A stretch of 15,364 nt of DNA from Bacteroidales bacterium UBA1745 (lineage in GTDB: Bacteria; Bacteroidota; Bacteroidia; Bacteroidales; UBA932): assembly GCA_002314885.1 (NCBI GenBank), contig DCHT01000030.1:74252-89615 (forward strand). Reading direction: 5' to 3'. The notes beneath the pieces were generated by a model. The model searched no databases. It saw only the letters and a program-made list of their open reading frames with translations, and was not told the DNA's origin. How positions within the stretch are numbered: the stretch's first letter is position 1; the number at the start of each line of letters is the position of its first letter. A program made the position numbers and the translations under genes. Of this stretch, positions 7,025-13,696 are shown in pieces.

Positions 7025-7080
7025 TGTAACGTGCTGTAAACCAACTACTTAGCTGCCACGAAATTAGTCCCTGTCTCGGC

Positions 7081-7164
7081 GGTGTACAAAACAGGGCTCA
7101 AATGCACACGGGGAGTTAGATTTTGTCGCGTCGGTGTGCAAAACAGGGCTCAAATGCACACGGG
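7081..7164. repeat. Two copies of a 32-base palindromic repeat, 52-base period
   Basis: The 32-base unit (7081-7112 and 7133-7164) differs at a single base between copies. Its core is AAACAGGGCTCAAATGCACAC. In the second copy GTGTGCA and TGCACAC form a perfect 7-base stem around a 14-base loop; the first copy has one mismatch in the stem (GTGTACA). The spacer is 20 bases and not repeated. The array lies directly after the stop of the minus-strand operon. Confidence 0.85.
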
Positions 7165-7169
7165 ATGGT

Positions 7170-7616
7170 TTACCGACGCCTCCACGTGGTGATGAAGGCG
7201 TCGCTATGATCCTTTTCGAGGAGGTACTGACCATCCTCGCTGACGCGATATTCCACGCCGACCTCGTACATATAGGTCGTGTTGCTCGCGCACTTCACCG
7301 AATAGAGTACGCCGCCCGCCGTGTACCAATACCATCCCCAGTGGTACTCAACCAGTTCGCTGCCAAAGTTAGTTTCGCCTGCGTCGGTTGAGTTGGCCGG
7401 GCGGGCCTTGATCTGGCGGAAGTCGGCATCGTCGAAGCAGAGGTACTCGTCGGGGTCGTTGACCGACTGCCACCAGCCGACGAGGGCCGGGTCGTGCTCC
7501 TGATTGCGGAGGTACTCTGCGAGCCCCGCGTTCTGCTTCTCGCCGCTGCAGCTGATGGCCAGAAGGGTGATGGTGATCATTGCCTTCCACATATTTCCCA
7601 TCCTCGCGCCTCTCAT
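7170..7616 (-). CDS. Small lipoprotein of unknown function, last gene of the operon
   Basis: The chosen ATG at 7616 overlaps the upstream stop as ATGA and yields 148 residues beginning MRGARMGNMWKAMITITLL; later in-frame ATGs (7601, 7592) are possible. The lipobox LAISC puts the lipidated Cys at residue 23. The mature domain is aromatic and beta-rich (VGWWQSVNDPDEYLCFDD, then YHWGWYWYTAGG and EYRVSEDGQYLLEKD), which looks like a small lipocalin-like or DUF-type barrel that senses nothing obvious; no catalytic motif is seen. It is translationally coupled to the papain-like lipoprotein, so the two may form a pair at the envelope. A much longer frame continues upstream, but it lies inside the neighbouring gene and has no signal, so it is rejected. 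Confidence 0.75.
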   Translation of the reverse strand: MRGARMGNMWKAMITITLLAISCSGEKQNAGLAEYLRNQEHDPALVGWWQSVNDPDEYLCFDDADFRQIKARPANSTDAGETNFGSELVEYHWGWYWYTAGGVLYSVKCASNTTYMYEVGVEYRVSEDGQYLLEKDHSDAFITTWRRR

Positions 7617-8890
7617 TTCACTTCGATTTTTATGCGGATATGATCGTCGAAGAGGACGTCCGCGGTGTTGACGAGGCGGGCATACCAAGGAGCGGTGTCG
7701 ATGCCGTAGGCCTCCTTGAGGCACCACCAGATGAGCGACATACAGTTGAACGATTCGGGGGCGAAATTCTCCGCGATGAGGAAGCCGTAGCCGGGCACGT
7801 ATGGGCTGCCCTCGTACTTCTCCACGCATTCCGCGAGCGTCTGCGGGTTGTCGACAGGTACCTGCTCCGTGTGGAAACTTCCGTCCGCGTCCTGGACCGT
7901 CTTGGTCTCGCAGACCTCGAGCACATACGAGCGCCAGCACCAGTTGAGCAGCGTTTGCCGCGTCACGCCCTCGTGACTCCGGGCGCCGATCGACACGTCC
8001 TCCAGCAGGCTCGTACCCGCCTCGAGGTCCTTGATGAAAATCTCGCAATGCCCGAAGCGATAGCGTGTGCGCGCCAGGCAAATCGGGCTCTTGGGGTGCT
8101 TATATGTCGGCAGCGCGATGATCATATCGCCCCGCTTCACCTTGCCCACCAGCTGCTCGCGCACCTGTTCATAGGGCAGTTCGTACTCGTCGTGTGGGTA
8201 GTCCAGCGCCTTCGTATCACCAAAATTGGACGGTGAATCATCAAAAGTGGACGTTGTTTCACCAAATATGTATGTTGTATCATCAATTTTGGACGTTGTT
8301 TCACCAAAAATGTTTGTTGTTTCACCAAAATGGGACTTGGTTTCATCAAAATTGGCCATCAGGTCGAAGTCGGAGTCGACGGCGAGGGCGTCCATTCGGT
8401 CAGCGAGGTCGGCGAGCAAGGCTTTGGCCGAATCGATAGTGAGGGCGACGAGCTCATTCTGGCGGGCCACATAGTCGCCCAGGGCGGGCAGGAGCTCGAT
8501 TTTGCGTGCCAGATTCTCCGCCTGTTCGGCCGTGTAGAAGTCGATGAAGGCGTCGCGCTCGGCAGGGGAGAGCGCGAAGTAGGAGACCGTCCGGCCGTCG
8601 TATGTTTCGATGGTCATCGCCGCGAGTTTGGCCATCAGAGGCGAGCTGAAACTATCCTTCGACGCCGTGGCAATCTCTGATTCATCAGTTGAGTTCTCCG
8701 CCCGTATGATCGTCGCGAGGTTCGCGTAGAAGGTCTCCGCCAGTTCTGTGCAATTTTGCGAAAATTCCGCGTCCGACACCACTCCAATGCCGTTTTTGTC
8801 CGTGCCGTCGCCGTTTGCGGGCGCCTTCTGGCAGGCCCATCCGCAGAGGAGGGGCAGCAGCAGGGGCAGGTAGAATTTGAGTGGCTTCAT
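7613..8890 (-). CDS. Lipoprotein with heptapeptide repeat and permuted papain-like (YiiX / NlpC-P60-type) domain
   Basis: The 425-residue product has a lipoprotein signal (LLCGWAC, Cys20). Residues about 35-180 are alpha-helical. Residues 181-229 are seven tandem heptapeptides of the form F-(G/D)-(E/D)-T-T-x-x. The C-terminal domain (about 240-425) fits the permuted NlpC/P60 fold: KRGDMIIAL opens it, RFGHCEIF supplies the catalytic His281, and FNCMSLIWWCL supplies the nucleophile Cys383. In this class the His precedes the Cys, as in YiiX and YebB-like proteins. Members cleave or transfer amide or thioester bonds on peptides or lipids; the substrate here is unknown. Because it is anchored as a lipoprotein, action on the cell wall or envelope lipids is inferred. 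The repeat region is strikingly A+T-rich inside a GC-rich gene. It is coupled by ATGA to the next gene. Confidence 0.8.
   Translation of the reverse strand: MKPLKFYLPLLLPLLCGWACQKAPANGDGTDKNGIGVVSDAEFSQNCTELAETFYANLATIIRAENSTDESEIATASKDSFSSPLMAKLAAMTIETYDGRTVSYFALSPAERDAFIDFYTAEQAENLARKIELLPALGDYVARQNELVALTIDSAKALLADLADRMDALAVDSDFDLMANFDETKSHFGETTNIFGETTSKIDDTTYIFGETTSTFDDSPSNFGDTKALDYPHDEYELPYEQVREQLVGKVKRGDMIIALPTYKHPKSPICLARTRYRFGHCEIFIKDLEAGTSLLEDVSIGARSHEGVTRQTLLNWCWRSYVLEVCETKTVQDADGSFHTEQVPVDNPQTLAECVEKYEGSPYVPGYGFLIAENFAPESFNCMSLIWWCLKEAYGIDTAPWYARLVNTADVLFDDHIRIKIEVK
8204..8350 (-). repeat. 21-base minisatellite, seven copies, coding for heptapeptides
   Basis: Seven direct units of 21 bases encode FDETKSH, FGETTNI, FGETTSK, IDDTTYI, FGETTST, FDDSPSN and FGDTKAL. 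The DNA core is TTTGGTGAAACAAC with variants. Because the unit is a multiple of three, copy-number change would lengthen or shorten the linker without a frameshift. The block is A+T-rich, unlike the codons on either side. Confidence 0.9.
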
Positions 8891-8921
8891 ATATTTGTTG
8901 CGACGTCCGTAAAATTAGTGC

Positions 8922-9752
8922 TTATTTCAGCAACTTCCGAAGCGCCTCTTCGTGGTCAGGGAAGAAAGTTAGCAGGTGCGACAGCAGGAGGTCGCGTGAC
9001 TCGGTAGGGCTGCAGTCCGCGGGACGAACGCCAGCGCCCGCCTCAGCACCCCCGTCTTCGAAGAACCTGGCCCAGGACGGCCTCTCCTCTTCGACCTCGG
9101 ATTGGAGGCTGCCGAAGAGTTCGTCGGGCGTGGTGAAGCTTGCCCGCTGCCAGCCGCAATATTCCAGATTGGCGCCTCTGTAGACCCTCGTGAAGTCGCC
9201 CACGACGATCCAGGTGCCCATTTCGAGGAAGCCGATGACCGAGTCGGTGATGCTTTTCTTCACGACCGGCTGGAGGTTGGCTTTGTATGAGCCGCCAAGT
9301 GCGCGGAGCAGCGACGGCGTCACAGCCTGCGTCACGGCCGCCCTGATCGTCTTCGTGTCGGCCTCTCCGTTCTCCCTCACGGCCGTCAGCGCGGCAGGGG
9401 AGAGCTGCTTCATCAGTATCCCGCTGCGGGTCTTGTCCGCATATCGACCGCCCTCGGCCACCTTATATTTCGGCAGACTCCGCCTCCAGTTCATCAGATG
9501 GCGATAGTAGTCCGACGTCATAAAAGCCGCCTTGCCGCCCAGATACTTTCCGTATGCGATGTCCCCCTCGCGAACGACTTCGATCTTCCAGTCCCACGGT
9601 CCCAGCTCCTCCGACGACGTGAACCAGCACTCCGGCGGCGTCATCTCCTCGACCGACCAGCCCGGCACCGCCCCCTTGAAGAAGGGCAGTATCCCGAAGT
9701 GCCGTATCGCCTCAATCATCCGCTCCGGCGAGTCTATCACTATCTGTTTCAT
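8922..9752 (-). CDS. AlkZ-related winged-helix-type protein
   Basis: ATG at 9752 overlaps the transporter stop as ATGA and gives 276 residues. The N-terminal third carries ILPFFKGAVPGWSVEE (about 21-36), TPPECWF and GPWDWK (about 51-56), then YGKYLGGKAAFMTSDYYRH and NWRRS. From memory this set marks a Bacteroidales and Firmicutes family labelled AlkZ-related, distantly similar to the winged-helix DNA-glycosylase AlkZ/YcaQ, but the glycosylase function is unproven for it. There is no signal peptide or membrane helix, so it is cytosolic. The C-terminal 100 residues contain a helical tail (PDHEEALRKLLK). A longer in-frame extension upstream lies within the transporter gene and is rejected. Next gene 31 bases downstream; a reverse TAATTTTA in that gap could be a weak internal promoter. 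Confidence 0.65.
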   Translation of the reverse strand: MKQIVIDSPERMIEAIRHFGILPFFKGAVPGWSVEEMTPPECWFTSSEELGPWDWKIEVVREGDIAYGKYLGGKAAFMTSDYYRHLMNWRRSLPKYKVAEGGRYADKTRSGILMKQLSPAALTAVRENGEADTKTIRAAVTQAVTPSLLRALGGSYKANLQPVVKKSITDSVIGFLEMGTWIVVGDFTRVYRGANLEYCGWQRASFTTPDELFGSLQSEVEEERPSWARFFEDGGAEAGAGVRPADCSPTESRDLLLSHLLTFFPDHEEALRKLLK

Positions 9753-10666
9753 CGCCTGAAAATCCTCGCATAGAGGGCGCCTGAGATGTTGTGCCAGACG
9801 CTGAAAATGGCGCCTGGGACGCCTGCGAGGGCCATTGTGGCGAAGTGAGTCGCGGCGAGGCTGCAGGCGAGACCGCTGTTCTGCATACCCACCTCGATGC
9901 TGACGGCGATGCGTTTGGCCGGCTCCATCTTGAGGCCCCAGCCCACCAGATAGCCCAGACCGTAGCCCAGCAGATTGTGGAGCATCACCACTCCGATCAC
10001 CAGCAGACCGCACTCGTGCAGTTTGCCCGAATTGGCCGACACCACCGCCATCACGATCATCGTGATTACCAGGGTGGAGAAGGCCGGCAGGAACGGCAAA
10101 ACGGCCGTAGAAACCTTTGGAAGGTACTTTTTGATTATCAGGCCGAGTGCAATCGGCAGCAGGATGACCTTCACGATGGACAGGAACATACCCCAGAAAT
10201 CGACGGGAATATAGGCGCCGGCGAACAGTTTGACCAGCAGCGGCGTCAGCAGTGGCGCCACCAGGGTCGATATGCCCGTCATACCCACCGACAGGGCCAC
10301 GTCGCCCTTCGACAGGTAGGTAATCACATTGGAACTGGTGCCGCCCGGGCAGCAACCGACCAGCACGACGCCCAACGCGAGTTCAGTCGGCAGCCGGAAG
10401 GCCCACGCCAGCCCCCAGGCCAGCAGCGGCATAATCACGAATTGGCAGACGCAGCCGATCAGCACGTCCTTCGGGCGGCGGAACACCTTCCCGAAATCCT
10501 TCAGCTCGAGGGTCAGTCCCATCCCGAACATCACGCAGCCCAGCAGGGGAGTCACCCACGAAGTGCGCACCACCCCCGTCACCTTCGGAAAAAAGAAGGA
10601 ACAGACGGCCGCCACCAGCACGATCGCCGCCATATATTTCGTTATGAAATCGCAGATTTTCTTCAT
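9749..10666 (-). CDS. BASS-family (bile acid:sodium symporter type) transporter
   Basis: ATG at 10666 overlaps the acetyltransferase stop as ATGA and gives 305 residues with about nine to ten hydrophobic helices, the usual size for bacterial BASS proteins. The family signature is clear: GCCPGGTSSNVITYLSKGD (about 104-122), preceded by MFGMGLTLELKDF, and followed later by EVGMQNSGLA (near residue 265), which in ASBT-type structures contributes to the sodium sites. BASS transporters move organic anions (bile acids in animals, pyruvate, pantoate and others in microbes) with sodium. The substrate here cannot be read from sequence; the acetyltransferase partner might point to a sugar-derived or acetylated compound, but this is weak. 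Frames extending further upstream lie over the acetyltransferase and are rejected. Confidence 0.9.
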   Translation of the reverse strand: MKKICDFITKYMAAIVLVAAVCSFFFPKVTGVVRTSWVTPLLGCVMFGMGLTLELKDFGKVFRRPKDVLIGCVCQFVIMPLLAWGLAWAFRLPTELALGVVLVGCCPGGTSSNVITYLSKGDVALSVGMTGISTLVAPLLTPLLVKLFAGAYIPVDFWGMFLSIVKVILLPIALGLIIKKYLPKVSTAVLPFLPAFSTLVITMIVMAVVSANSGKLHECGLLVIGVVMLHNLLGYGLGYLVGWGLKMEPAKRIAVSIEVGMQNSGLACSLAATHFATMALAGVPGAIFSVWHNISGALYARIFRR

Positions 10667-11214
10667 AGCCTCTTGATCACCTTGCACGGATTGCCCACCG
10701 CTACCGTATTGGACGGTATATCCTTGACCACGACGCTGCCCGCGCCGATAGTCACATTGTCGCCGATGGTCACGCCCGGCAGTATCGTCACCCCGCCGCC
10801 GAGCCACACGCGATTGCCAATCGTCACCGGCAGCGCCCACTCCTGGCGCGTCTGGCGCTCCTCCGGATCCGTGCTGTGACAGGCCGTGTAGATGCTCACA
10901 TTCGGGCCGATGAAGCAGTCGTCGCCGATGCGCACATACGCCTCGTCAAGCACCGTAAAGTTGAAATTCGCGAAGAATCGCTCGCCCACCTCGATGTGCT
11001 TTCCGTAGTCGCAGCGGAACGGCTGATTAATGTGGATCTGCTCGCCGGTCTTGCCCAGAATGCGCCTCAGCAGCGCATCCCTCCGCCTCTCACGCCACGG
11101 CGCCAGGCTGTTGTATCTGTGAACCAGATTCCTCGTCTGCCCAAGCTCCGCCAGCAGCTGCCTGTCCACCGCGCTGTACACCTGCCCCGCCAGCATCTTT
11201 TCCTTTTCTGTCAT
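10663..11214 (-). CDS. Maltose/galactoside O-acetyltransferase family protein
   Basis: The 183-residue product starts MTEKEKMLAGQVYSAVDRQL, the classic opening of the Maa/LacA family. It then forms a left-handed beta helix of hexapeptide repeats (residues about 60-165: NFNFTVLDEAYVRIGDDCF, IGPNVSIYTACHSTDPEER, WLGGGVTILPGVTIGDNV, IGAGSVVVKDIP). The catalytic His is at about residue 113 in TACHSTDPE. It transfers an acetyl group from acetyl-CoA to a sugar hydroxyl, usually maltose, glucose or galactosides, in the cytoplasm as a trimer. Length is typical. It is the second gene of the operon after the 55-residue protein, with a 51-base gap, and is coupled to the transporter by ATGA. Confidence 0.92.
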   Translation of the reverse strand: MTEKEKMLAGQVYSAVDRQLLAELGQTRNLVHRYNSLAPWRERRRDALLRRILGKTGEQIHINQPFRCDYGKHIEVGERFFANFNFTVLDEAYVRIGDDCFIGPNVSIYTACHSTDPEERQTRQEWALPVTIGNRVWLGGGVTILPGVTIGDNVTIGAGSVVVKDIPSNTVAVGNPCKVIKRL

Positions 11215-11265
11215 AGTTGTATCAGTCTGTAAATAGTGCTTCCGCTGATTCTATAGTGCTCGTCT

Positions 11266-11433
11266 TTACCCCAGCTCGTAATGCTGGTTGGCGGCGAATT
11301 CGTTATTGATGTCGGCGAGCTCGCGCGTGCCGGCGATGTAATCGTCATACATATCGTCGTAATCGCCCTCGAGCGACTCCATCACGATGGCATAGCGCTG
11401 CTCCTTTGTGGTGTCTTTGATGAGTATCGACAT
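11266..11433 (-). CDS. Small conserved-looking acidic protein, 55 residues, first gene of the operon
   Basis: ATG at 11433 to TAA at 11268-11266 gives MSILIKDTTKEQRYAIVMES followed by LEGDYDDMYDDYIAG and ending NNEFAANQHYELG. A perfect -7 box lies 19 bases upstream of the ATG, so the gene is first in the operon. From memory, short proteins opening M.ILIKDTT.EER..IV..SL occur in gut Firmicutes and Bacteroidota and have no known function; the match is moderate. The sequence is acidic and helical with no signal, suggesting a cytosolic role, perhaps a small regulator or chaperone for the operon. It is shorter than typical annotation cut-offs and easily missed. Confidence 0.7.
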   Translation of the reverse strand: MSILIKDTTKEQRYAIVMESLEGDYDDMYDDYIAGTRELADINNEFAANQHYELG

Positions 11434-11452
11434 AGTGCTTTGTTTTCTGTGT

Positions 11453-11460
11453 CAAAGTTA
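11453..11460 (-). promoter_or_regulatory. -7 box driving the six-gene operon
   Basis: On the reverse strand this reads TAACTTTG, a full TAnnTTTG match, 19 bases before the ATG at 11433. No clear -33 TTTG is seen at the normal spacing. Since the downstream genes are tightly packed, this is probably the main operon promoter. Confidence 0.6.
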
Positions 11461-11516
11461 GTGAAAAATAGCGCACAGGGGTTGCAGAAATCAAATTAGT
11501 TCCGCAACTCTCAAAT

Positions 11517-11647
11517 CGTTGAGCACGGAAAAATGGTCCAGATGGCAAATATGGTGGATTCTTGTGCTCAACGAGGTCTTTTCGGGGTAGTTGAGCAAAG
11601 CATCCTTGCGCAGAGTCGTGTCAATGGCCTGTTGGCGTGCTCAACGA
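11517..11647. repeat. Two palindromic units with GTTGAGCA / TGCTCAAC arms
   Basis: Unit one has CGTTGAGCAC at 11517-11526 and its exact complement GTGCTCAACG at 11564-11573. Unit two has GTTGAGCA at 11590-11597 and TGCTCAAC at 11638-11645. Each pair of arms brackets about 40 bases, and the units are 72-73 bases apart. The interiors differ, with only patchy similarity (ATGGC near the right arm). Confidence 0.75.
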
Positions 11648-11713
11648 AAATCGGGTTTCGCTCCCGTCCCACCGAAGCCCGCTCCAGTTCGCAAAAACCG
11701 CCCCCGCCGCCCC

Positions 11714-11753
11714 AAAAAATGGACTACTTGCAGCCAAACGACGGCAAGTAGTC
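11714..11753 (-). repeat. Hairpin nearly identical to the hydrolase terminator, reverse-facing
   Basis: GACTACTTGC at 11722-11731 pairs with GCAAGTAGTC at 11744-11753 around a 12-base loop. Across 34 bases it matches the hairpin at 13703-13736 at 31 positions. It is preceded by AAAAAAT, so read on the reverse strand it ends in a T-run and could stop transcription entering from the right. On the plus strand there is no T-run, so it would not stop plus-strand transcripts. Confidence 0.85.
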
Positions 11754-11794
11754 GCAAAAACCATCGAAAACCGACGAAAATCGACGAAAACTCC

Positions 11795-11802
11795 TATCTT
11801 CG
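11795..11802 (+). promoter_or_regulatory. Likely -7 box for the hydrolase gene
   Basis: TATCTTCG matches seven of eight bases of TAnnTTTG and lies 22 bases before the ATG at 11825. The -33 region has no TTTG; instead it lies within the phased A-tracts at 11751-11790, which may substitute by bending DNA or by contacting polymerase. Confidence 0.45.
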
Positions 11803-11824
11803 CACTCGATAAATCAATTGGACT

Positions 11825-13696
11825 ATGACGAACATCCTCAGAAAACCAGCGAACATCCTCAGAAACTCACTTGCACTCGTTGCGATGGCAGTTGTCAGCG
11901 TGTTTGCCATCACCTCCTGCAATCACGGGGAATTGGATCCGGACGCGCCGAAAGGCAACACTACTTTTGCGGTCAGCCACGATCAGTACACGCAGTGGCA
12001 GGCGGGCGACCAGGTCGCTGTCTTTGACCCGATTACGAATCAGGTGCGCAAGTTCAGGGTCAGCGCGGACGGCACGTCGATAGTCGGCGATCTCAGCAAG
12101 GGCGACTTCCCGATCTGGGCGGTGTACCCTTACGATGCCGTTACCAACTGGACGGAGCAGGAGAATTGCGAGTACTATTTCAGCACTGTTCAGCAGCCTG
12201 ATGGGGAAGGTCTGGCCGACAGAAACTCTTATGTACAGGCCTGCGAGGGCGGTGACAGGACTCAGACTCTGGTTTTCGAGCCGAAGATGACTCTCGTCGG
12301 GGTCACAGTCGATGCTTCGGAAATCAAGCACCTCACCCTGTTCGACAAGAACTTCAAAGGCTTTCAGCTCAATGCACCTGGTGACGAGTTCAAGAGGGCT
12401 ACATATTATGCCGCCTTCCCGGTCGGTGAAAACAAGATCCGCTCTCAAGCTACCCATAGGAGCGGACGTTATGTGAATAGTTCTTCCGACTACAATACCG
12501 TCGGTGTGGCCGGCAAGCCGGACGAACTTGGCGTCGTCACCAGCGGAGACTGGCAGTGTGCTGCTATGGGCAATGAGACCGTCACTTTGACCGATTTTGA
12601 TACATTTGTGGACAATGGCGGCCTCAACGGCGTGATCGATGCGTCATATATCGCTATGTTGAAATATATGGCGGCCTCATATCTGCCTAAGAAGGACGAC
12701 AAGTTGGTGGCCTGCAAGTTCTGTTATTGGTCCTATGGCACCGACGGTCAGTGGAGACAGCTCTCAGCGGTTGTCTATTATCCTGAAAGTGCCGTCAACG
12801 GCGCTGATTTGAAGGGTATGGTCCTCGCAAACCATTATTCTATCAGCAGAAATGCCGATTGCCCGACCAATACCAACGACTACCATATGATTGGCGCGTG
12901 GATGAACTATGCCGTTGTGATTGCCGACGGATGCGGCTTCGGCTGCGATTCTGCCAATCCTCAGGCATATCTCGACTACGATGTCACTGCGTGCGGCGAT
13001 ATCAACGCCCTCCTCGCAGCGAAGAATGCTATGGCTCAGAAGGTCGTCCACGTGGCCGATGCAAAGCCATTCAATATCGGTTATTCACAAGGCGCCTACA
13101 GCGGTATGGCGAATGAGAAATATGTCGCAGAGCACCCTGAACTCAATTTGAGCTTCGCCCAGACGATATTGGGCGGCGGTCCGTACAATCCGGCCAAGGT
13201 GTGGGAAGAGTACCTCACCGACAAATATCCGGATGCCCTCAACTTCCTGCCGCTCACCATCTGCAGCTTCGTCGAATGCAACGACATCAGCCTCAGTTAC
13301 TCCAAAGTCTTCAAGGAGCCGCTCGCCAGCCACGTGGACGACTGGATACTCTCAAAGCAGTACTCTCTCGGCGAAATCTCCAACAAGATAGGCGCCACCA
13401 AGGTCGCTGACATCCTCGTGGACGGCTTCGCAGCCGGCAGCTCCTCCGAATTCTCAGCCCTGATGGGCGTAGCGAAGAAGAACTCCCTCACCAGCGGCTG
13501 GACCCCTCAGACTACCGCAAACTTCGTCATCTCCCACTCGACCGAGGACAACATCGTCCCTTACGCCTGCTGCACCGAGATGAAGAACTTCCTGAGCACC
13601 CAGACCTGCACGTCCAGCTTCACCGACGCCACTGGCAACCACCAGTCCGCCGCCAACACCTGGCTCGTCGCAGTCCTCACGGCGCTGAACAAATAA
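11825..13696 (+). CDS. Lipoprotein with fimbrillin-like N-terminus and alpha/beta-hydrolase (lipase-like) domain
   Basis: The 623-residue product has an unusually long basic start (MTNILRKPANILRNS) before the hydrophobic core and lipobox AITSC (Cys32). Residues about 45-220 resemble the fimbrillin-type module (W.AGDQVAVFD, FRVSADGTSIVGDL, PIWAVYPYDAV, TYYAAFPVGENK), comparable with the one in the 991-3936 lipoprotein. Residues about 280-623 are an alpha/beta-hydrolase: VLANHYSISR at the oxyanion region, VVIADGCGFGC, the nucleophile elbow GYSQGAYSG with Ser421, HSTEDNIVPY with Asp575, and TGNHQSAANTW with His606. This Ser-Asp-His order fits secreted lipase, esterase or peptidase families of the LIP type. 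An ester or peptide substrate outside the cell is inferred. It stands alone, with a promoter behind a curved-looking A-tract region and a bidirectional terminator. Confidence 0.85.
   Translation: MTNILRKPANILRNSLALVAMAVVSVFAITSCNHGELDPDAPKGNTTFAVSHDQYTQWQAGDQVAVFDPITNQVRKFRVSADGTSIVGDLSKGDFPIWAVYPYDAVTNWTEQENCEYYFSTVQQPDGEGLADRNSYVQACEGGDRTQTLVFEPKMTLVGVTVDASEIKHLTLFDKNFKGFQLNAPGDEFKRATYYAAFPVGENKIRSQATHRSGRYVNSSSDYNTVGVAGKPDELGVVTSGDWQCAAMGNETVTLTDFDTFVDNGGLNGVIDASYIAMLKYMAASYLPKKDDKLVACKFCYWSYGTDGQWRQLSAVVYYPESAVNGADLKGMVLANHYSISRNADCPTNTNDYHMIGAWMNYAVVIADGCGFGCDSANPQAYLDYDVTACGDINALLAAKNAMAQKVVHVADAKPFNIGYSQGAYSGMANEKYVAEHPELNLSFAQTILGGGPYNPAKVWEEYLTDKYPDALNFLPLTICSFVECNDISLSYSKVFKEPLASHVDDWILSKQYSLGEISNKIGATKVADILVDGFAAGSSSEFSALMGVAKKNSLTSGWTPQTTANFVISHSTEDNIVPYACCTEMKNFLSTQTCTSSFTDATGNHQSAANTWLVAVLTALNK

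Larger units (their letters stand above)
6928..7169. other. Non-coding stretch with palindromes, 242 bases
   Basis: No credible gene lies here. From left to right it holds GTGCCAC / GTGGCAC arms with a T-run between them (6927-6960, a possible weak terminator for the upstream plus-strand genes), a 12-base perfect palindrome (6989-7024), and two copies of a 32-base repeat (7081-7112 and 7133-7164) just beyond the stop codon of the minus-strand operon. No standard T-run terminator for that operon is seen, so the repeats may be its 3' structure. Confidence 0.6.
11434..11824. other. Non-coding, repeat-rich stretch of about 390 bases
   Basis: It separates the divergent minus operon and the plus hydrolase gene. 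It holds the operon promoter (11453-11460), two degenerate palindromic units with GTTGAGCA/GTGCTCAAC arms (11517-11647), a hairpin nearly identical to the downstream terminator (11714-11753), four 10-base-period A-tracts (11751-11790) and a likely promoter (11795-11802). Short frames here have no signal, motif or initiation context, so I see no gene. Confidence 0.7.

Noticed and set aside
7039..7068. Partial resemblance of ACTACTT-GC-GCC...AGTCC to the hydrolase-flanking hairpin
   Set aside because: It needs several gaps and lacks complementary arms; chance is likely.
7081..7164. Possible CRISPR array with two repeats
   Set aside because: Only two copies, a 20-base spacer that is too short, and no cas genes nearby.
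7617..8081. N-terminal extension of the small lipoprotein upstream of 7616
   Set aside because: It overlaps the papain-like gene; the lipoprotein signal and ATGA overlap support a start at 7616.
9753..10355. N-terminal extension of the AlkZ-related gene upstream of 9752
   Set aside because: It lies in another frame of the transporter, is rich in Gly/Arg/Pro, and the ATGA overlap explains the start at 9752.
9791..10879. Long plus-strand open frame (362 codons)
   Set aside because: It is the complement of the transporter and acetyltransferase genes; its composition (very rich in His, Gln and Arg, with no domain) is that of a shadow in GC-rich DNA.
11580..11815. Short plus-strand open frames in the intergenic stretch
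   Set aside because: Low-complexity, basic translations over repeats and a hairpin; no signal, motif or initiation context.
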